NCBI RefSeq assembly: GCF_002796985.1
Contig: NZ_PEKX01000018.1
Coordinates: 62,001 to 126,000, forward strand
Source: Pseudomonas sp.
GTDB lineage: Bacteria > Pseudomonadota > Gammaproteobacteria > Pseudomonadales > Pseudomonadaceae
Reading direction: 5' to 3'
Length of the DNA: 64,000 nt
The translations under genes and the position numbers were made by a program. How positions within the stretch are numbered: position 1 is the first letter of the stretch; every line of letters begins with the position of its first letter. Below are positions 26,768-35,103 of this stretch, piece after piece. A model generated the notes under the pieces. That model was not told the origin of the DNA and ran no database searches. It saw nothing but the letters and a program-made list of their open reading frames with translations.

Positions 26768-27981
26768 AGATCGTCTCCCTCGAAACCCACGTGGTCGCCG
26801 TTCCGCCGCCCCACGTCGGCGGTATGTACTGGCTGTTCGTCAAGCTGAAGACCGATTGCGGCATCGAAGGCGTCGGCGAGATCTACGCCGCCAGCTTCCA
26901 TCCCAGGGTCATGGTCCCGGCCATCGAAGACGTGTTCGGCCGCTACCTGGAGAACCGGGACCCGCACCACATCGAGCGCTTCTTCCGCCGCGCGTATTCC
27001 AGCGGCTTCACCCAGCGCCCCGACCTGACCATGATGGGCATCGTCAGCGGCCTGGAAATGGCCTGCTGGGACATCATCGGCAAGGCGGCGAACAAGCCGG
27101 TCTACGAGTTGCTTGGCGGCAAGGTCCACGAACGCCTGCGCTCCTACACCTACCTGTACCCGAAGAACGCCCAGGGCGAGTACGACTACTCCGACCCGGA
27201 CCTGGCCGCCGAGTGCGCCATCGACAACATGAAGCTCGGCTTCACCGCCGTGAAGTTCGACCCGGCCGGCCCCTACACCGCCTTCTCCGGCCACCAGCTT
27301 TCCCTGGAAGTGCTGGAGCGTTGCGAGACCTTCTGCCGCAAGATCCGCGAAGCGGTAGGCAACCAATGCGACCTGCTGTTCGGCACCCACGGGCAGATGG
27401 TGCCGTCCTCGGCCATCCGCCTGGCCAGGCGCCTGGAAAAGTACGACCCGCTGTGGTTCGAAGAGCCGATCCCGCCGGGCCAGGAAGACGCCATGGGCCA
27501 GGTCGCCGGCAAGACCAGCATCCCGATCGCCACCGGCGAGCGCCTGACCACCAAGTACGAATTCTTCAAACTGCTGCAGGCCGGCGGCGCGTCGATCCTG
27601 CAGATGAACGTCGGGCGCTGCGGCGGCCTGCTTGAAGGCAAGAAGATCGCCTCCATGGCCGAAGCCTTCTACGCGCAGATCGCCCCGCACCTCTACAACG
27701 GCCCCATCGGCGCGGCGGCGAGCTTCCAGCTGGCGGCGTGCACGCCGAACTTCCTGATCCAGGAAAGCATCGGCACCTGGGACGGCTTCCATGCGCAAAT
27801 CCTCAAGAAGCCATTGCAGTGGGAAGACGGCTACATCATCCCGTCCAGCGAGCCTGGGCTGGGCGTCGAGCTGAACATGGACGTGGTGCGGGCTCACAGC
27901 CCGTACACCGGCGAGCGCCTGCACCTGCAGATGGGGCCGGACCCCGTCGACGTGAAAGACAACGCACCAGCCAAAGGCTGA
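26764..27981 (+). CDS. Enolase-superfamily mandelate racemase/muconate lactonizing enzyme family protein
   Basis: A 405-residue enzyme with the N-terminal capping domain and C-terminal barrel of the MR/MLE group; members dehydrate or isomerise sugar acids. K164-x-D166 (VKFDP) lies on strand 2. E233/E234 (WFEEP) and E259 (TGER) are metal-ligand positions, and H309 (PHLYNG) is in the catalytic His position. At the usual first Asp/Glu ligand the sequence is LLFGTHGQM (G207-T208-H209) instead of the D-x-H seen in galactonate dehydratase. It overlaps the transporter by 4 bp. It is probably an acid-sugar dehydratase or cycloisomerase; the substrate cannot be assigned. Confidence 0.85.
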   Translation: MKIVSLETHVVAVPPPHVGGMYWLFVKLKTDCGIEGVGEIYAASFHPRVMVPAIEDVFGRYLENRDPHHIERFFRRAYSSGFTQRPDLTMMGIVSGLEMACWDIIGKAANKPVYELLGGKVHERLRSYTYLYPKNAQGEYDYSDPDLAAECAIDNMKLGFTAVKFDPAGPYTAFSGHQLSLEVLERCETFCRKIREAVGNQCDLLFGTHGQMVPSSAIRLARRLEKYDPLWFEEPIPPGQEDAMGQVAGKTSIPIATGERLTTKYEFFKLLQAGGASILQMNVGRCGGLLEGKKIASMAEAFYAQIAPHLYNGPIGAAASFQLAACTPNFLIQESIGTWDGFHAQILKKPLQWEDGYIIPSSEPGLGVELNMDVVRAHSPYTGERLHLQMGPDPVDVKDNAPAKG

Positions 27982-28057
27982 TGCCGGACCCGCCCCTGGC
28001 CTTTCCCTCAAAGAAAGAGCGGGGCGGGGTTCTACCCAATACTGCGGTACGCATTCC

Positions 28058-29725
28058 ATGAAATACGACTACATCATCGTCGGCGCCGGTTCCGCCGGCT
28101 GCATCCTCGCCGCCCGCCTGAGCCAATCGGGCGAACACAGCGTCCTGCTGCTGGAGGCCGGCGGCAAGGACAGCTCGCCCTGGTTCAAGATCCCGGTGGG
28201 CTTCGCCAAGCTCTACTACAACCCGACCTTCAACTGGATGTACTACAGCCAGCCGCAGAAGCAGCTCGCCAACCGCGAACTCTACGCGCCGCGCGGCAAG
28301 GTGCAGGGTGGTTCGGGTTCGATCAACGCGATGATCTACGTGCGCGGCCAGGCCCATGACTTCAACGATTGGGCGGCCGATGGCAATGATGGTTGGTCGT
28401 TCAAGGACGTACTGCCGTACTTCCGCAAGCTGGAAACGCACCCGCTGGGCAACACCGAGTACCACGGCGGCAACGGCCCGATCCAGATCACCCCGATGAA
28501 GGGTCACACCCACCCCATCTGCGATAGCTTCCTCAAGGGCTGCCAGGAGCTGGGCTACCCGCTGAGCGATGACTTCAACGGCAAGGACTTCGAAGGCGCC
28601 GGCCTCTACGACGTCAACACCAAGAACGGCCAGCGCTGCTCCAGCAGCTTCGCCTACCTGTACCCGGCGCAGAACCGCGCCAACCTGAGCATCGAGCGCA
28701 ACGCACTGGTGGAGCGCGTGTTGTTCGACGAGCACAAGCGCGCTATCGGTGTGAGCGTGAAGCAGAGCGGCGTGCAGCGCGAGTTCCATGCCAAGCGCGA
28801 GGTGATCCTCGCTGCCGGCGCGGTGGATTCGCCCAAGCTGCTGCAACTCTCCGGCGTGGCCGACCGCGGGTTGCTCGACCAGCACAAGATTCCCCAGGTG
28901 CACCAACTGCCGGCGGTGGGCAAGAACCTGCAGGACCACCTCTGCGTCAGCTACTACTACAAGGCCAATATCCGCACCCTGAACGACGACTTCGGCTCGC
29001 TGTTCGGCCAGGCCCGGCTCGGCCTGCAGTACCTGCTGACCCGCAAGGGCCCGCTGTCGATGAGCGTGAACCAGAGCGGCGGCTTCTTCCGCAGCGACGA
29101 CAAGCTGGAACACCCCAACCTGCAGCTGTACTTCAACCCGCTGTCGTACCAGATTCCCAAGAGCAACAAGGCCAGCCTCAAGCCCGAGCCGTACTCCGGC
29201 TTCCTGCTCTGCTTCAACCCGTGCCGGCCGACCAGCCGCGGCGAAATCCGCATCGCCTCGAAGAACCCGGCCGACGCCGCACTGATCGACCCGAACTACC
29301 TGAGCACGCAGAAGGACATCGACGAGGCGATCCAGGGTAGCCACCTGATCCGCAAGATCATGAACGCCCCGGCGCTGAAGAAGATCACCGTCGAAGAAGT
29401 GCTGCCGGGCCCGGCGACCCGGTCCGACGAGCAGATGCTGCAGTACTTCCGCGAGAACTGCGGCTCGATCTACCACCTGTGCGGCAGCTGCGCCATGGGC
29501 AGCGACCCGCAGACTTCGGTGGTGGACAAGCGCCTGCGTGTGCACGGCATTGCCGGGCTGCGCGTGGTCGATGCGTCGATCTTCCCCAACGTCACCTCCG
29601 GCAATACCAATGCGGCGGTGATGATGGTGGCCGAGAAGGGCGCCGACCTGATCCTCGAAGACGCCCGCCAGGTCGCCGAGCAGCGCTCAGGCGCGAAGTC
29701 TGCCCAGCGCGCGGCGGTGCAGTAA
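28058..29725 (+). CDS. GMC-family FAD-dependent oxidoreductase (choline/alcohol dehydrogenase-like)
   Basis: A 555-residue flavoprotein of the glucose-methanol-choline family. The N-terminal dinucleotide-binding motif is GAGSAG (residues 9-14). GSGSINAMIYVRGQ is the second FAD signature. H473 in SIYHLCGSCAMG is the likely active-site histidine, and SGNTNAAVMMVAEKGADLI closes the FAD domain. Such enzymes oxidise primary alcohols to aldehydes, which suits the AldA-like dehydrogenase three genes upstream. It starts 76 bp after the MR/MLE gene and is probably in the same transcript. No clear terminator is seen after it. Substrate unknown. Confidence 0.9.
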   Translation: MKYDYIIVGAGSAGCILAARLSQSGEHSVLLLEAGGKDSSPWFKIPVGFAKLYYNPTFNWMYYSQPQKQLANRELYAPRGKVQGGSGSINAMIYVRGQAHDFNDWAADGNDGWSFKDVLPYFRKLETHPLGNTEYHGGNGPIQITPMKGHTHPICDSFLKGCQELGYPLSDDFNGKDFEGAGLYDVNTKNGQRCSSSFAYLYPAQNRANLSIERNALVERVLFDEHKRAIGVSVKQSGVQREFHAKREVILAAGAVDSPKLLQLSGVADRGLLDQHKIPQVHQLPAVGKNLQDHLCVSYYYKANIRTLNDDFGSLFGQARLGLQYLLTRKGPLSMSVNQSGGFFRSDDKLEHPNLQLYFNPLSYQIPKSNKASLKPEPYSGFLLCFNPCRPTSRGEIRIASKNPADAALIDPNYLSTQKDIDEAIQGSHLIRKIMNAPALKKITVEEVLPGPATRSDEQMLQYFRENCGSIYHLCGSCAMGSDPQTSVVDKRLRVHGIAGLRVVDASIFPNVTSGNTNAAVMMVAEKGADLILEDARQVAEQRSGAKSAQRAAVQ

Positions 29726-29838
29726 GGGTGTAGTCGCAGGGGTGTAGTAGCGGCGTATTACCCGCTGCCTGCGCGACTGACTAAGCTCTCCCGCATGCCC
29801 GGCCACCATGGTCGGGACCTGCCGGGAGGATGCCCCAG

Positions 29839-30420
29839 ATGGCCGCGAAGAAGATCCTGATGCTGGTCGGCGATTACGCCGAAGACTACGAAACCATGGT
29901 GCCGTTCCAGGCACTGCTGATGGTCGGGCACACCGTCCATGCGGTCTGCCCGGACAAGACCGCCGGCCAGAGCATCCGTACCGCCATCCACGATTTCGAA
30001 GGTGACCAGACCTACAGCGAGAAGCCGGGGCACAACTTCGCCCTCAACGCCGACTTCGCCGCTGTGCGCGCCGAAGACTACGACGCGCTGCTGGTCCCCG
30101 GCGGCCGCGCCCCGGAATACCTGCGCCTGAACGCCAAGGTGATCGAACTGGTGAAAGCCTTCGACGCCGCGAACAAACCCATCGCCGCCGTCTGCCACGG
30201 CGCCCAGCTGCTGGCCGCTGCCGGCGTGCTCAAGGGCCGCGCGTGCAGCGCCTATCCGGCCTGCGGCCCGGAAGTGACGCTGGCCGGTGGCGAATATGTA
30301 GACATCCCGGTGGACGCCGCTCACGTCGACGACAACCTGGTCACCGCCCCGGCCTGGCCGGCGCATCCCGCCTGGCTGGCGAAGTTCCTCGAGGTGCTGG
30401 GCACCAGGATCAGCCTGTAA
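29839..30420 (+). CDS. DJ-1/PfpI family protein
   Basis: A 193-residue class I glutamine-amidotransferase-like protein. The nucleophilic elbow AAVCHGAQLL gives C119 followed by H120, as in PfpI/YhbO-type proteins; GDYAEDYE near the N-terminus carries the acidic partner. Members act as stress-related hydrolases, peptidases or debated deglycases in the cytoplasm. The start at 29839 is preferred because GGGAGG lies about 9 nt upstream, whereas the ATG at 29830 abuts it. The gene begins 113 bp after the GMC gene and is probably independent of it. Confidence 0.88.
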   Translation: MAAKKILMLVGDYAEDYETMVPFQALLMVGHTVHAVCPDKTAGQSIRTAIHDFEGDQTYSEKPGHNFALNADFAAVRAEDYDALLVPGGRAPEYLRLNAKVIELVKAFDAANKPIAAVCHGAQLLAAAGVLKGRACSAYPACGPEVTLAGGEYVDIPVDAAHVDDNLVTAPAWPAHPAWLAKFLEVLGTRISL

Positions 30421-30470
30421 ACTGGCCCGACATTTAAACTGGCCCATCCTCGAAGCTGGAGCAGCCGTCC

Positions 30471-30773
30471 ATGTGCGAACTCTATGTAAAGGCCGATCCG
30501 ATTCTCTATGAGTCGCGCTCACGCTCGCTGCGTATCCGTGGCGTGGTCACCACGCTGCGCCTGGAGAACCAGTTCTGGGACATCCTGCGTGAGATCGCCG
30601 AGGTGGACGGCATGAGCACCAACCAGCTGATCGCCAAGCTCTACGACGAAGTGATGGACTACCGCGGGGAAGTGGTGAACTTCGCTTCCTTCCTGCGGGT
30701 GAGCTGTACGCGCTTCCTTGCCCAGCGTCGCGACAACGTCGTCGAACTGAGCCGGGTACCACGCAGCGCCTGA
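30471..30773 (+). CDS. Ribbon-helix-helix domain protein (Rhh_4-like)
   Basis: A 100-residue protein. SRSLRIRGVVTTLRLENQFWDILREIAEVDGMSTNQLIAKLYDEV matches the ribbon-helix-helix (PF13467-like) fold: a beta strand, then two helices. It probably binds DNA as a dimer; targets are unknown. No toxin gene is adjacent, so it is not evidently an antitoxin. It is followed by a REP-rich gap. Confidence 0.8.
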   Translation: MCELYVKADPILYESRSRSLRIRGVVTTLRLENQFWDILREIAEVDGMSTNQLIAKLYDEVMDYRGEVVNFASFLRVSCTRFLAQRRDNVVELSRVPRSA

Positions 30774-30795
30774 GCAATGCACCGAGCTTCCCGTG

Positions 30796-31008
30796 CAGGA
30801 GCGCGCCATGCGCGATCGCGGGCATGGCCCGCTCCTGTGAAAAGCGTGGTGACGGAATGCTTTTCGTAGGAGCGAGCTTGCTCGCGAACCGAGTTACCCC
30901 GTAGCTCCAGCGCTGGGCTGTTCGCGAGCAAGCTCGCTCCTACAAATGGTTTCGGTGGGAGTCGCAGCTTGGTAGGGCGGATAACGCTGTAGGCGTTATG
31001 CGCCCTAC
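30796..31008. repeat. Cluster of REP palindromes before fumarase terminator
   Basis: Three elements fill the 312-bp gap. The first, at 30796-30837, is flanked by CAGGAGCG and CGCTCCTG. The second is an inverted REP pair at 30867-30889 and 30921-30943, 23 nt each, perfect complements starting GTAGGAGCGAGC. The third, at 30972-31008, is a palindrome from GTAGGGCG to CGCCCTAC. The pair is arranged like a REPIN. Confidence 0.75.
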
Positions 31009-31036
31009 GGAAGCTTCGGCAGAGATTGCGGACAAG

Positions 31037-31065
31037 AAAAAGCCCGGCACATGGCCGGGCTTTTT
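31037..31065 (-). terminator. Terminator of fumarase gene
   Basis: A stem AGCCCGGC/GCCGGGCT flanked by A5 and T5 with a 5-nt loop. It ends 20 bp after the fumarase stop and can work in both directions. Confidence 0.92.
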
Positions 31066-31085
31066 CGTGGAGCAGTTGCGCAGGT

Positions 31086-32609
31086 TTACTGCACTTCCAC
31101 CGCCAGGCTCTCGGCGATCTTCTTCTGCCAGATGGCGGGGCCGGTGATGTGCACCGATTCGCCATTGGTGTCGACCGCTACGGTCACCGGCATGTCCTTC
31201 ACGTCGAACTCGTAGATCGCTTCCATGCCCAATTCGGCGAAGGCCAGGACCTTGGACTTCTTGATCGCCTGGGCGACCAGGTAGGCGGCGCCGCCCACGG
31301 CCATCAGGTAGACGGCCTTGTTGTCCTTGATTGCCTCGATGGCGATGGGGCCGCGCTCGGACTTGCCGATCATGCCCAGCAGACCGGTGGTCTCGAGGAT
31401 CTGGCGGGTGAACTTGTCCATGCGGGTCGCGGTGGTCGGGCCAGCCGGGCCAACCACTTCGTCACCGACCGGATCGACCGGGCCGACGTAGTAGATGAAG
31501 CGGCCCTTGAGGTCCACCGGCAGCTCTTCGCCCTTGTTCAGCATGTCGACCATGCGCTTGTGCGCGGCGTCGCGGCCGGTGAGCATCTTGCCGTTGAGCA
31601 GGATGGTCTCGCCCGGCTTCCAGCTCTGCACTTCTTCCGGGGTGATGCTGTCGAGGTTGACGCGGCGTGCGGACGGGCCGGCTTCCCAGACGATTTCCGG
31701 GTAGGCGTCCAGCGACGGTGCTTCCAGTTCGGCCGGGCCCGAGCCGTCGAGCACGAAGTGCGCGTGGCGGGTGGCAGCGCAGTTGGGGATCATGCAGACC
31801 GGCAGCGAGGCGGCGTGGGTCGGGTAGTCCATGATCTTCACGTCGAGCACGGTGGTCAGGCCGCCCAGGCCCTGGGCGCCGATGCCCAGCTGGTTGACCT
31901 TCTCGAACAGTTCGAGGCGCATTTCCTCGATCTTGTTCTGCGGGCCGCGGGCCTTCAGTTCGTGGATGTCGATCTCGTCCATCAGGACTTCCTTCGCCAT
32001 CACTGCGGCTTTCTCGGCGGTACCGCCGATGCCGATGCCGAGCATGCCCGGCGGGCACCAGCCGGCGCCCATGGTCGGAACGGTCTTCAGCACCCAGTCG
32101 ACGATGGAGTCGGACGGGTTGAGCATGGCCATCTTCGACTTGTTCTCGGAGCCGCCGCCCTTGGCCGCTACGTCCACTTCCACGGTGTTGCCCGGGACGA
32201 TGGAGTAGTGGATCACCGCCGGGGTGTTGTCCTTGGTGTTCTTACGCGCACCGGCCGGATCGGCCAGGATGGAGGCGCGCAGGACGTTCTCCGGCAGGTT
32301 GTAGGCGCGACGTACGCCTTCGTTGATCATGTCGTCGACGCTCATGGTGGCGCCGGCCCAGCTCACTTCCATGCCGACGCGGACGAACACGGTGACGATA
32401 CCGGTGTCCTGGCAGATCGGGCGGTGGCCGGTGGCGCACATGCGCGAGTTGATGAGGATCTGCGCCATCGAGTCCCGGGCAGCCGGCGATTCTTCGCGCA
32501 GGTAGGCCTCATGCATGGCCTGGATGAAATCAACCGGGTGGTAGTAGGAGATGAACTGCAGGGCATCGGCGACGCTCTGGATCAGGTCGTCTTGCTTGAT
32601 CACGGCCAT
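31086..32609 (-). CDS. Class I fumarate hydratase
   Basis: A 507-residue iron-sulfur fumarase converting fumarate to malate in the TCA cycle. Cysteine-bearing motifs typical of the [4Fe-4S] class I enzyme are RPICQDTG (C66), GAGWCPPGMLGIG and VCMIPNCAATRH. The length and single-chain form match FumA/FumB of E. coli and the P. aeruginosa fumarase adjacent to sadC. GAGGA lies about 9 nt before the ATG. A TATACT sequence at 32702-32707 (minus strand) is a possible -10 element. Divergent from the diguanylate cyclase gene across 253 bp. Confidence 0.95.
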   Translation of the reverse strand: MAVIKQDDLIQSVADALQFISYYHPVDFIQAMHEAYLREESPAARDSMAQILINSRMCATGHRPICQDTGIVTVFVRVGMEVSWAGATMSVDDMINEGVRRAYNLPENVLRASILADPAGARKNTKDNTPAVIHYSIVPGNTVEVDVAAKGGGSENKSKMAMLNPSDSIVDWVLKTVPTMGAGWCPPGMLGIGIGGTAEKAAVMAKEVLMDEIDIHELKARGPQNKIEEMRLELFEKVNQLGIGAQGLGGLTTVLDVKIMDYPTHAASLPVCMIPNCAATRHAHFVLDGSGPAELEAPSLDAYPEIVWEAGPSARRVNLDSITPEEVQSWKPGETILLNGKMLTGRDAAHKRMVDMLNKGEELPVDLKGRFIYYVGPVDPVGDEVVGPAGPTTATRMDKFTRQILETTGLLGMIGKSERGPIAIEAIKDNKAVYLMAVGGAAYLVAQAIKKSKVLAFAELGMEAIYEFDVKDMPVTVAVDTNGESVHITGPAIWQKKIAESLAVEVQ

Positions 32610-32862
32610 GGAGCACGGTCCTCTTCAGGCAGGGTAAGACAGGCTTGGCGCCTGTTACATCAGGGTTTCGCCGACACGGCTGCGGCGAAAAAAGGCGCCG
32701 TAGTATACCGCCGCGGCCGCTCGCCGCGCACCCGCCAGTGATCCGACCTTGGTCCCAGGCGACCTCTGCTCTTCAGAAGGGCCGCCCACATTCCGATCGG
32801 CTAGGCACTGCGGCGCTTTGATAGTAGATTGAAGGCTAGGTGCCATTACGGGACGGAGCCCC

Positions 32863-33990
32863 ATGAGCACGCTGAAACCACCTCTGAAGCAGCACGCCTT
32901 ACAAAAACTACTCATCAGGCGATTCGGCATGGCCCTCGGGACCTATGCCCTGGCGCTTCTATTGTTGTGGTTGGCGGTATTTGGCGAGTTCTATCGTGCA
33001 CCCGTGAGCTTCGCCGTGACCTGCACCTTGCTGGTCGCCGGCAGCCAGTTGGTGTTTGCCTGGCTGTTCCTCACCGGGCGCAACCAGCGCTTCACCGACC
33101 CGAGCATGACCGAGCCTCAGGTGTTGGTGGCTCTGGTCTGGCACACCCTGTTCCTGGCCAATGTCGATACCGCGCGCGGCACGCTGATGGTGCTCTACGT
33201 GCTGATCCTGCTGTTTGGCGTGTTCCAGTTGCAGCCCAGGGTCTTCGCGCGGTGCGCCGCGCTGGCCTTCATCGCCTTCGCCGGGCTCAATCTCCACGAA
33301 GCTTTTCAGCAGCGCCTGCAACTGCCGGCGCAAGCCGTACTGCAAATGCTGGTGCTGTTCATCGTGCTGACCTGGCTGAGCCTGTTCGCCGGCTACGTGC
33401 AGTCGCTGCGTCAACGCATGCGCCAGCGTCGCTATGCCCTGCAGGCACACCAGGACACCCTGCGCGGCATGATGCGCCAGCTCGAAGACCTGGTGGCCAC
33501 CGACGAGCTCACCGGGCTGTTCAACCGCCGGCACTTCATCCGCCTGGCCGGCCGCGCGCTGGAAGACATGCGTGACGGCCAGCGCCACGGCCTGGCGCTG
33601 ATCGACCTGGACCACTTCAAGCGCATCAACGATGTCCATGGCCATGCCGCCGGCGACCGTGTGCTACAGACCTTCGCCGCAGTGGCGCGGGCCTGCCTGC
33701 GGGAGGGCGACGTGCTGGCGCGTTACGGCGGCGAGGAGTTCGTCCTGCTGCTGCCCAACGCCGATGCCGATCGCCTGAGCACCTGCTGCGAACGCCTGCG
33801 GATGGCCTATGCAGCAGCGGAGCCGGTAGGGGTGAACATCGAGAACCTGAGCCTGTCGGCGGGCATGACCCTGCTCGGTGCCAACGACGATCTCGACGAG
33901 GCCTTGCAACGGGCTGACCAGGCGCTCTACCGTGCGAAACGCAGCGGACGCAACCGCTGCGATGCCGCATGGGAGTGGACGCGTGCCTGA
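32863..33990 (+). CDS. sadC: Membrane-anchored diguanylate cyclase, SadC-like
   Basis: A 375-residue protein with about five to six N-terminal hydrophobic segments (about 20-180), a short helical linker, and a C-terminal GGDEF domain. The active site is GGEEF (289-293), and an intact RxxD inhibitory site (R280-D283) lies five residues upstream. It should therefore make c-di-GMP and be product-inhibited. Position next to fumarase, ferredoxin reductase and enoyl-CoA hydratase genes matches what I recall for sadC of P. aeruginosa, which controls attachment. It is shorter than I recall for P. aeruginosa SadC, so orthology rests mainly on synteny. Confidence 0.85.
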   Translation: MSTLKPPLKQHALQKLLIRRFGMALGTYALALLLLWLAVFGEFYRAPVSFAVTCTLLVAGSQLVFAWLFLTGRNQRFTDPSMTEPQVLVALVWHTLFLANVDTARGTLMVLYVLILLFGVFQLQPRVFARCAALAFIAFAGLNLHEAFQQRLQLPAQAVLQMLVLFIVLTWLSLFAGYVQSLRQRMRQRRYALQAHQDTLRGMMRQLEDLVATDELTGLFNRRHFIRLAGRALEDMRDGQRHGLALIDLDHFKRINDVHGHAAGDRVLQTFAAVARACLREGDVLARYGGEEFVLLLPNADADRLSTCCERLRMAYAAAEPVGVNIENLSLSAGMTLLGANDDLDEALQRADQALYRAKRSGRNRCDAAWEWTRA

Positions 33991-34921
33991 GATACAGGCC
34001 GGATCGCAACGCTTTTCGGTGAGCCCCGGAGTCAACCTGCTCGATGCCCTGCGCGGGGCCGGCATTGCCGTGCCCTACAGTTGCCGTGCCGGCAGCTGCC
34101 ACGCCTGCCTGGTGCGCTGCACTCGTGGCGAGGTGCTGGATGCCTTGCCCGATGCGCTGGATAGCGCGCGGCGCGAAGCGGGCTGGCGACTGTCCTGTCA
34201 GTGCCGGGTCATCGACGACATTACGGTGGAAGCCTTCGACCCGCAGCGCGATGGCCTGCCCGCCACGGTGACTGAACTGGACTGGCTGGCGCCGGACGTG
34301 CTGCGCCTGCGCCTCACCCCGCAACGCCCGCTGCGCTACAGCGCCGGTCAGCACCTGATTCTCTGGAGCGCCGAAGGCGTCGCGCGGCCCTACTCCCTGG
34401 CCAGCGTACCGGGGCTCGACCCCTGGCTCGAATTCCACATCGATTGCCGCGAGCGCGGTGCCTTCGCCGATTTCGCCCGTGGCCTGAAGGTCGGCGACGG
34501 CTTGCGCCTGGGCGAACTGCGCGGCGGCGCGCTGCACTACGACCCGGAATGGCAGGAGCGGCCGCTGCTGCTGATGGCTTCCGGCACCGGCCTGGCGCCG
34601 CTCTGGGGCGTGCTGCGCGAAGCACTGCGGCAGCATCATGCGGGGCCCATCCGCGTTATTCACCAGGCCCATGACTGCGCCGGCCATTACCTGGCCGAGC
34701 CCCTGCAATCCCTGGCCGCCAGCCATCCGGAGCTGGACGTGGCGCTGATGACCACGGCCGAGTCGGCCGAGGTTTTGGCGCAACTCCGGCTTGTTTCCCG
34801 GCGAACCCTCGCCTTACTCTGCGGCCATCCCGCCAGCGTCGATGCTTTCGCTCACCGCCTTTATCTCTGCGGCGTGCCCCGTGGTCAGACGCTGGCCGAC
34901 TTGTACCTGCCCCACGCCTGA
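33983..34921 (+). CDS. Ferredoxin-type 2Fe-2S flavoprotein reductase
   Basis: A 312-residue electron-transfer protein. An N-terminal plant-type ferredoxin domain carries C34, C39, C42 and a later cysteine (C72 or C74) as [2Fe-2S] ligands. A ferredoxin-NADP reductase-like module follows, with RPYSLAS for FAD binding (about residue 135) and LMASGTGLAPLWG for NAD(P). It resembles reductase components of oxygenases, but no oxygenase is adjacent. The GTG start at 33983 overlaps the cyclase gene by 8 bp with GGGAGTGGA upstream; the ATG at 33962 is an alternative. Confidence 0.88.
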   Translation: MPEIQAGSQRFSVSPGVNLLDALRGAGIAVPYSCRAGSCHACLVRCTRGEVLDALPDALDSARREAGWRLSCQCRVIDDITVEAFDPQRDGLPATVTELDWLAPDVLRLRLTPQRPLRYSAGQHLILWSAEGVARPYSLASVPGLDPWLEFHIDCRERGAFADFARGLKVGDGLRLGELRGGALHYDPEWQERPLLLMASGTGLAPLWGVLREALRQHHAGPIRVIHQAHDCAGHYLAEPLQSLAASHPELDVALMTTAESAEVLAQLRLVSRRTLALLCGHPASVDAFAHRLYLCGVPRGQTLADLYLPHA

Positions 34922-35064
34922 GAGCCAGTTCAACACCTGCTGCGCGTCGGCATAACTGCGTTGGAACCAGGCAGAAAAATGCTCATTTACACGATGTAAG
35001 CTCCGCTTTTTCAGCCTGGTTCCGCCTTGTTCTGCTCTAGCTCGCGAGGTGTTGAAAAGGCTCT
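34921..35064. repeat. 144-bp imperfect inverted repeat element
   Basis: Outer arms AGAGCCAGTTCAACACCT (from 34921) pair with AGGTGTTGAAAAGGCTCT (35047-35064). Inner arms GGAACCAGGC and GCCTGGTTCC are perfect, and the core AAAAATGCTC/TTTACA faces TGTAAGCTCC/GCTTTTT. It could fold into a long hairpin. It begins at the last base of the reductase stop codon and may end its transcript. Confidence 0.65.
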
Positions 35065-35103
35065 GAAGCGGTCCTCTCCCTTCAATAAGAACAAGGAATT
35101 GCC

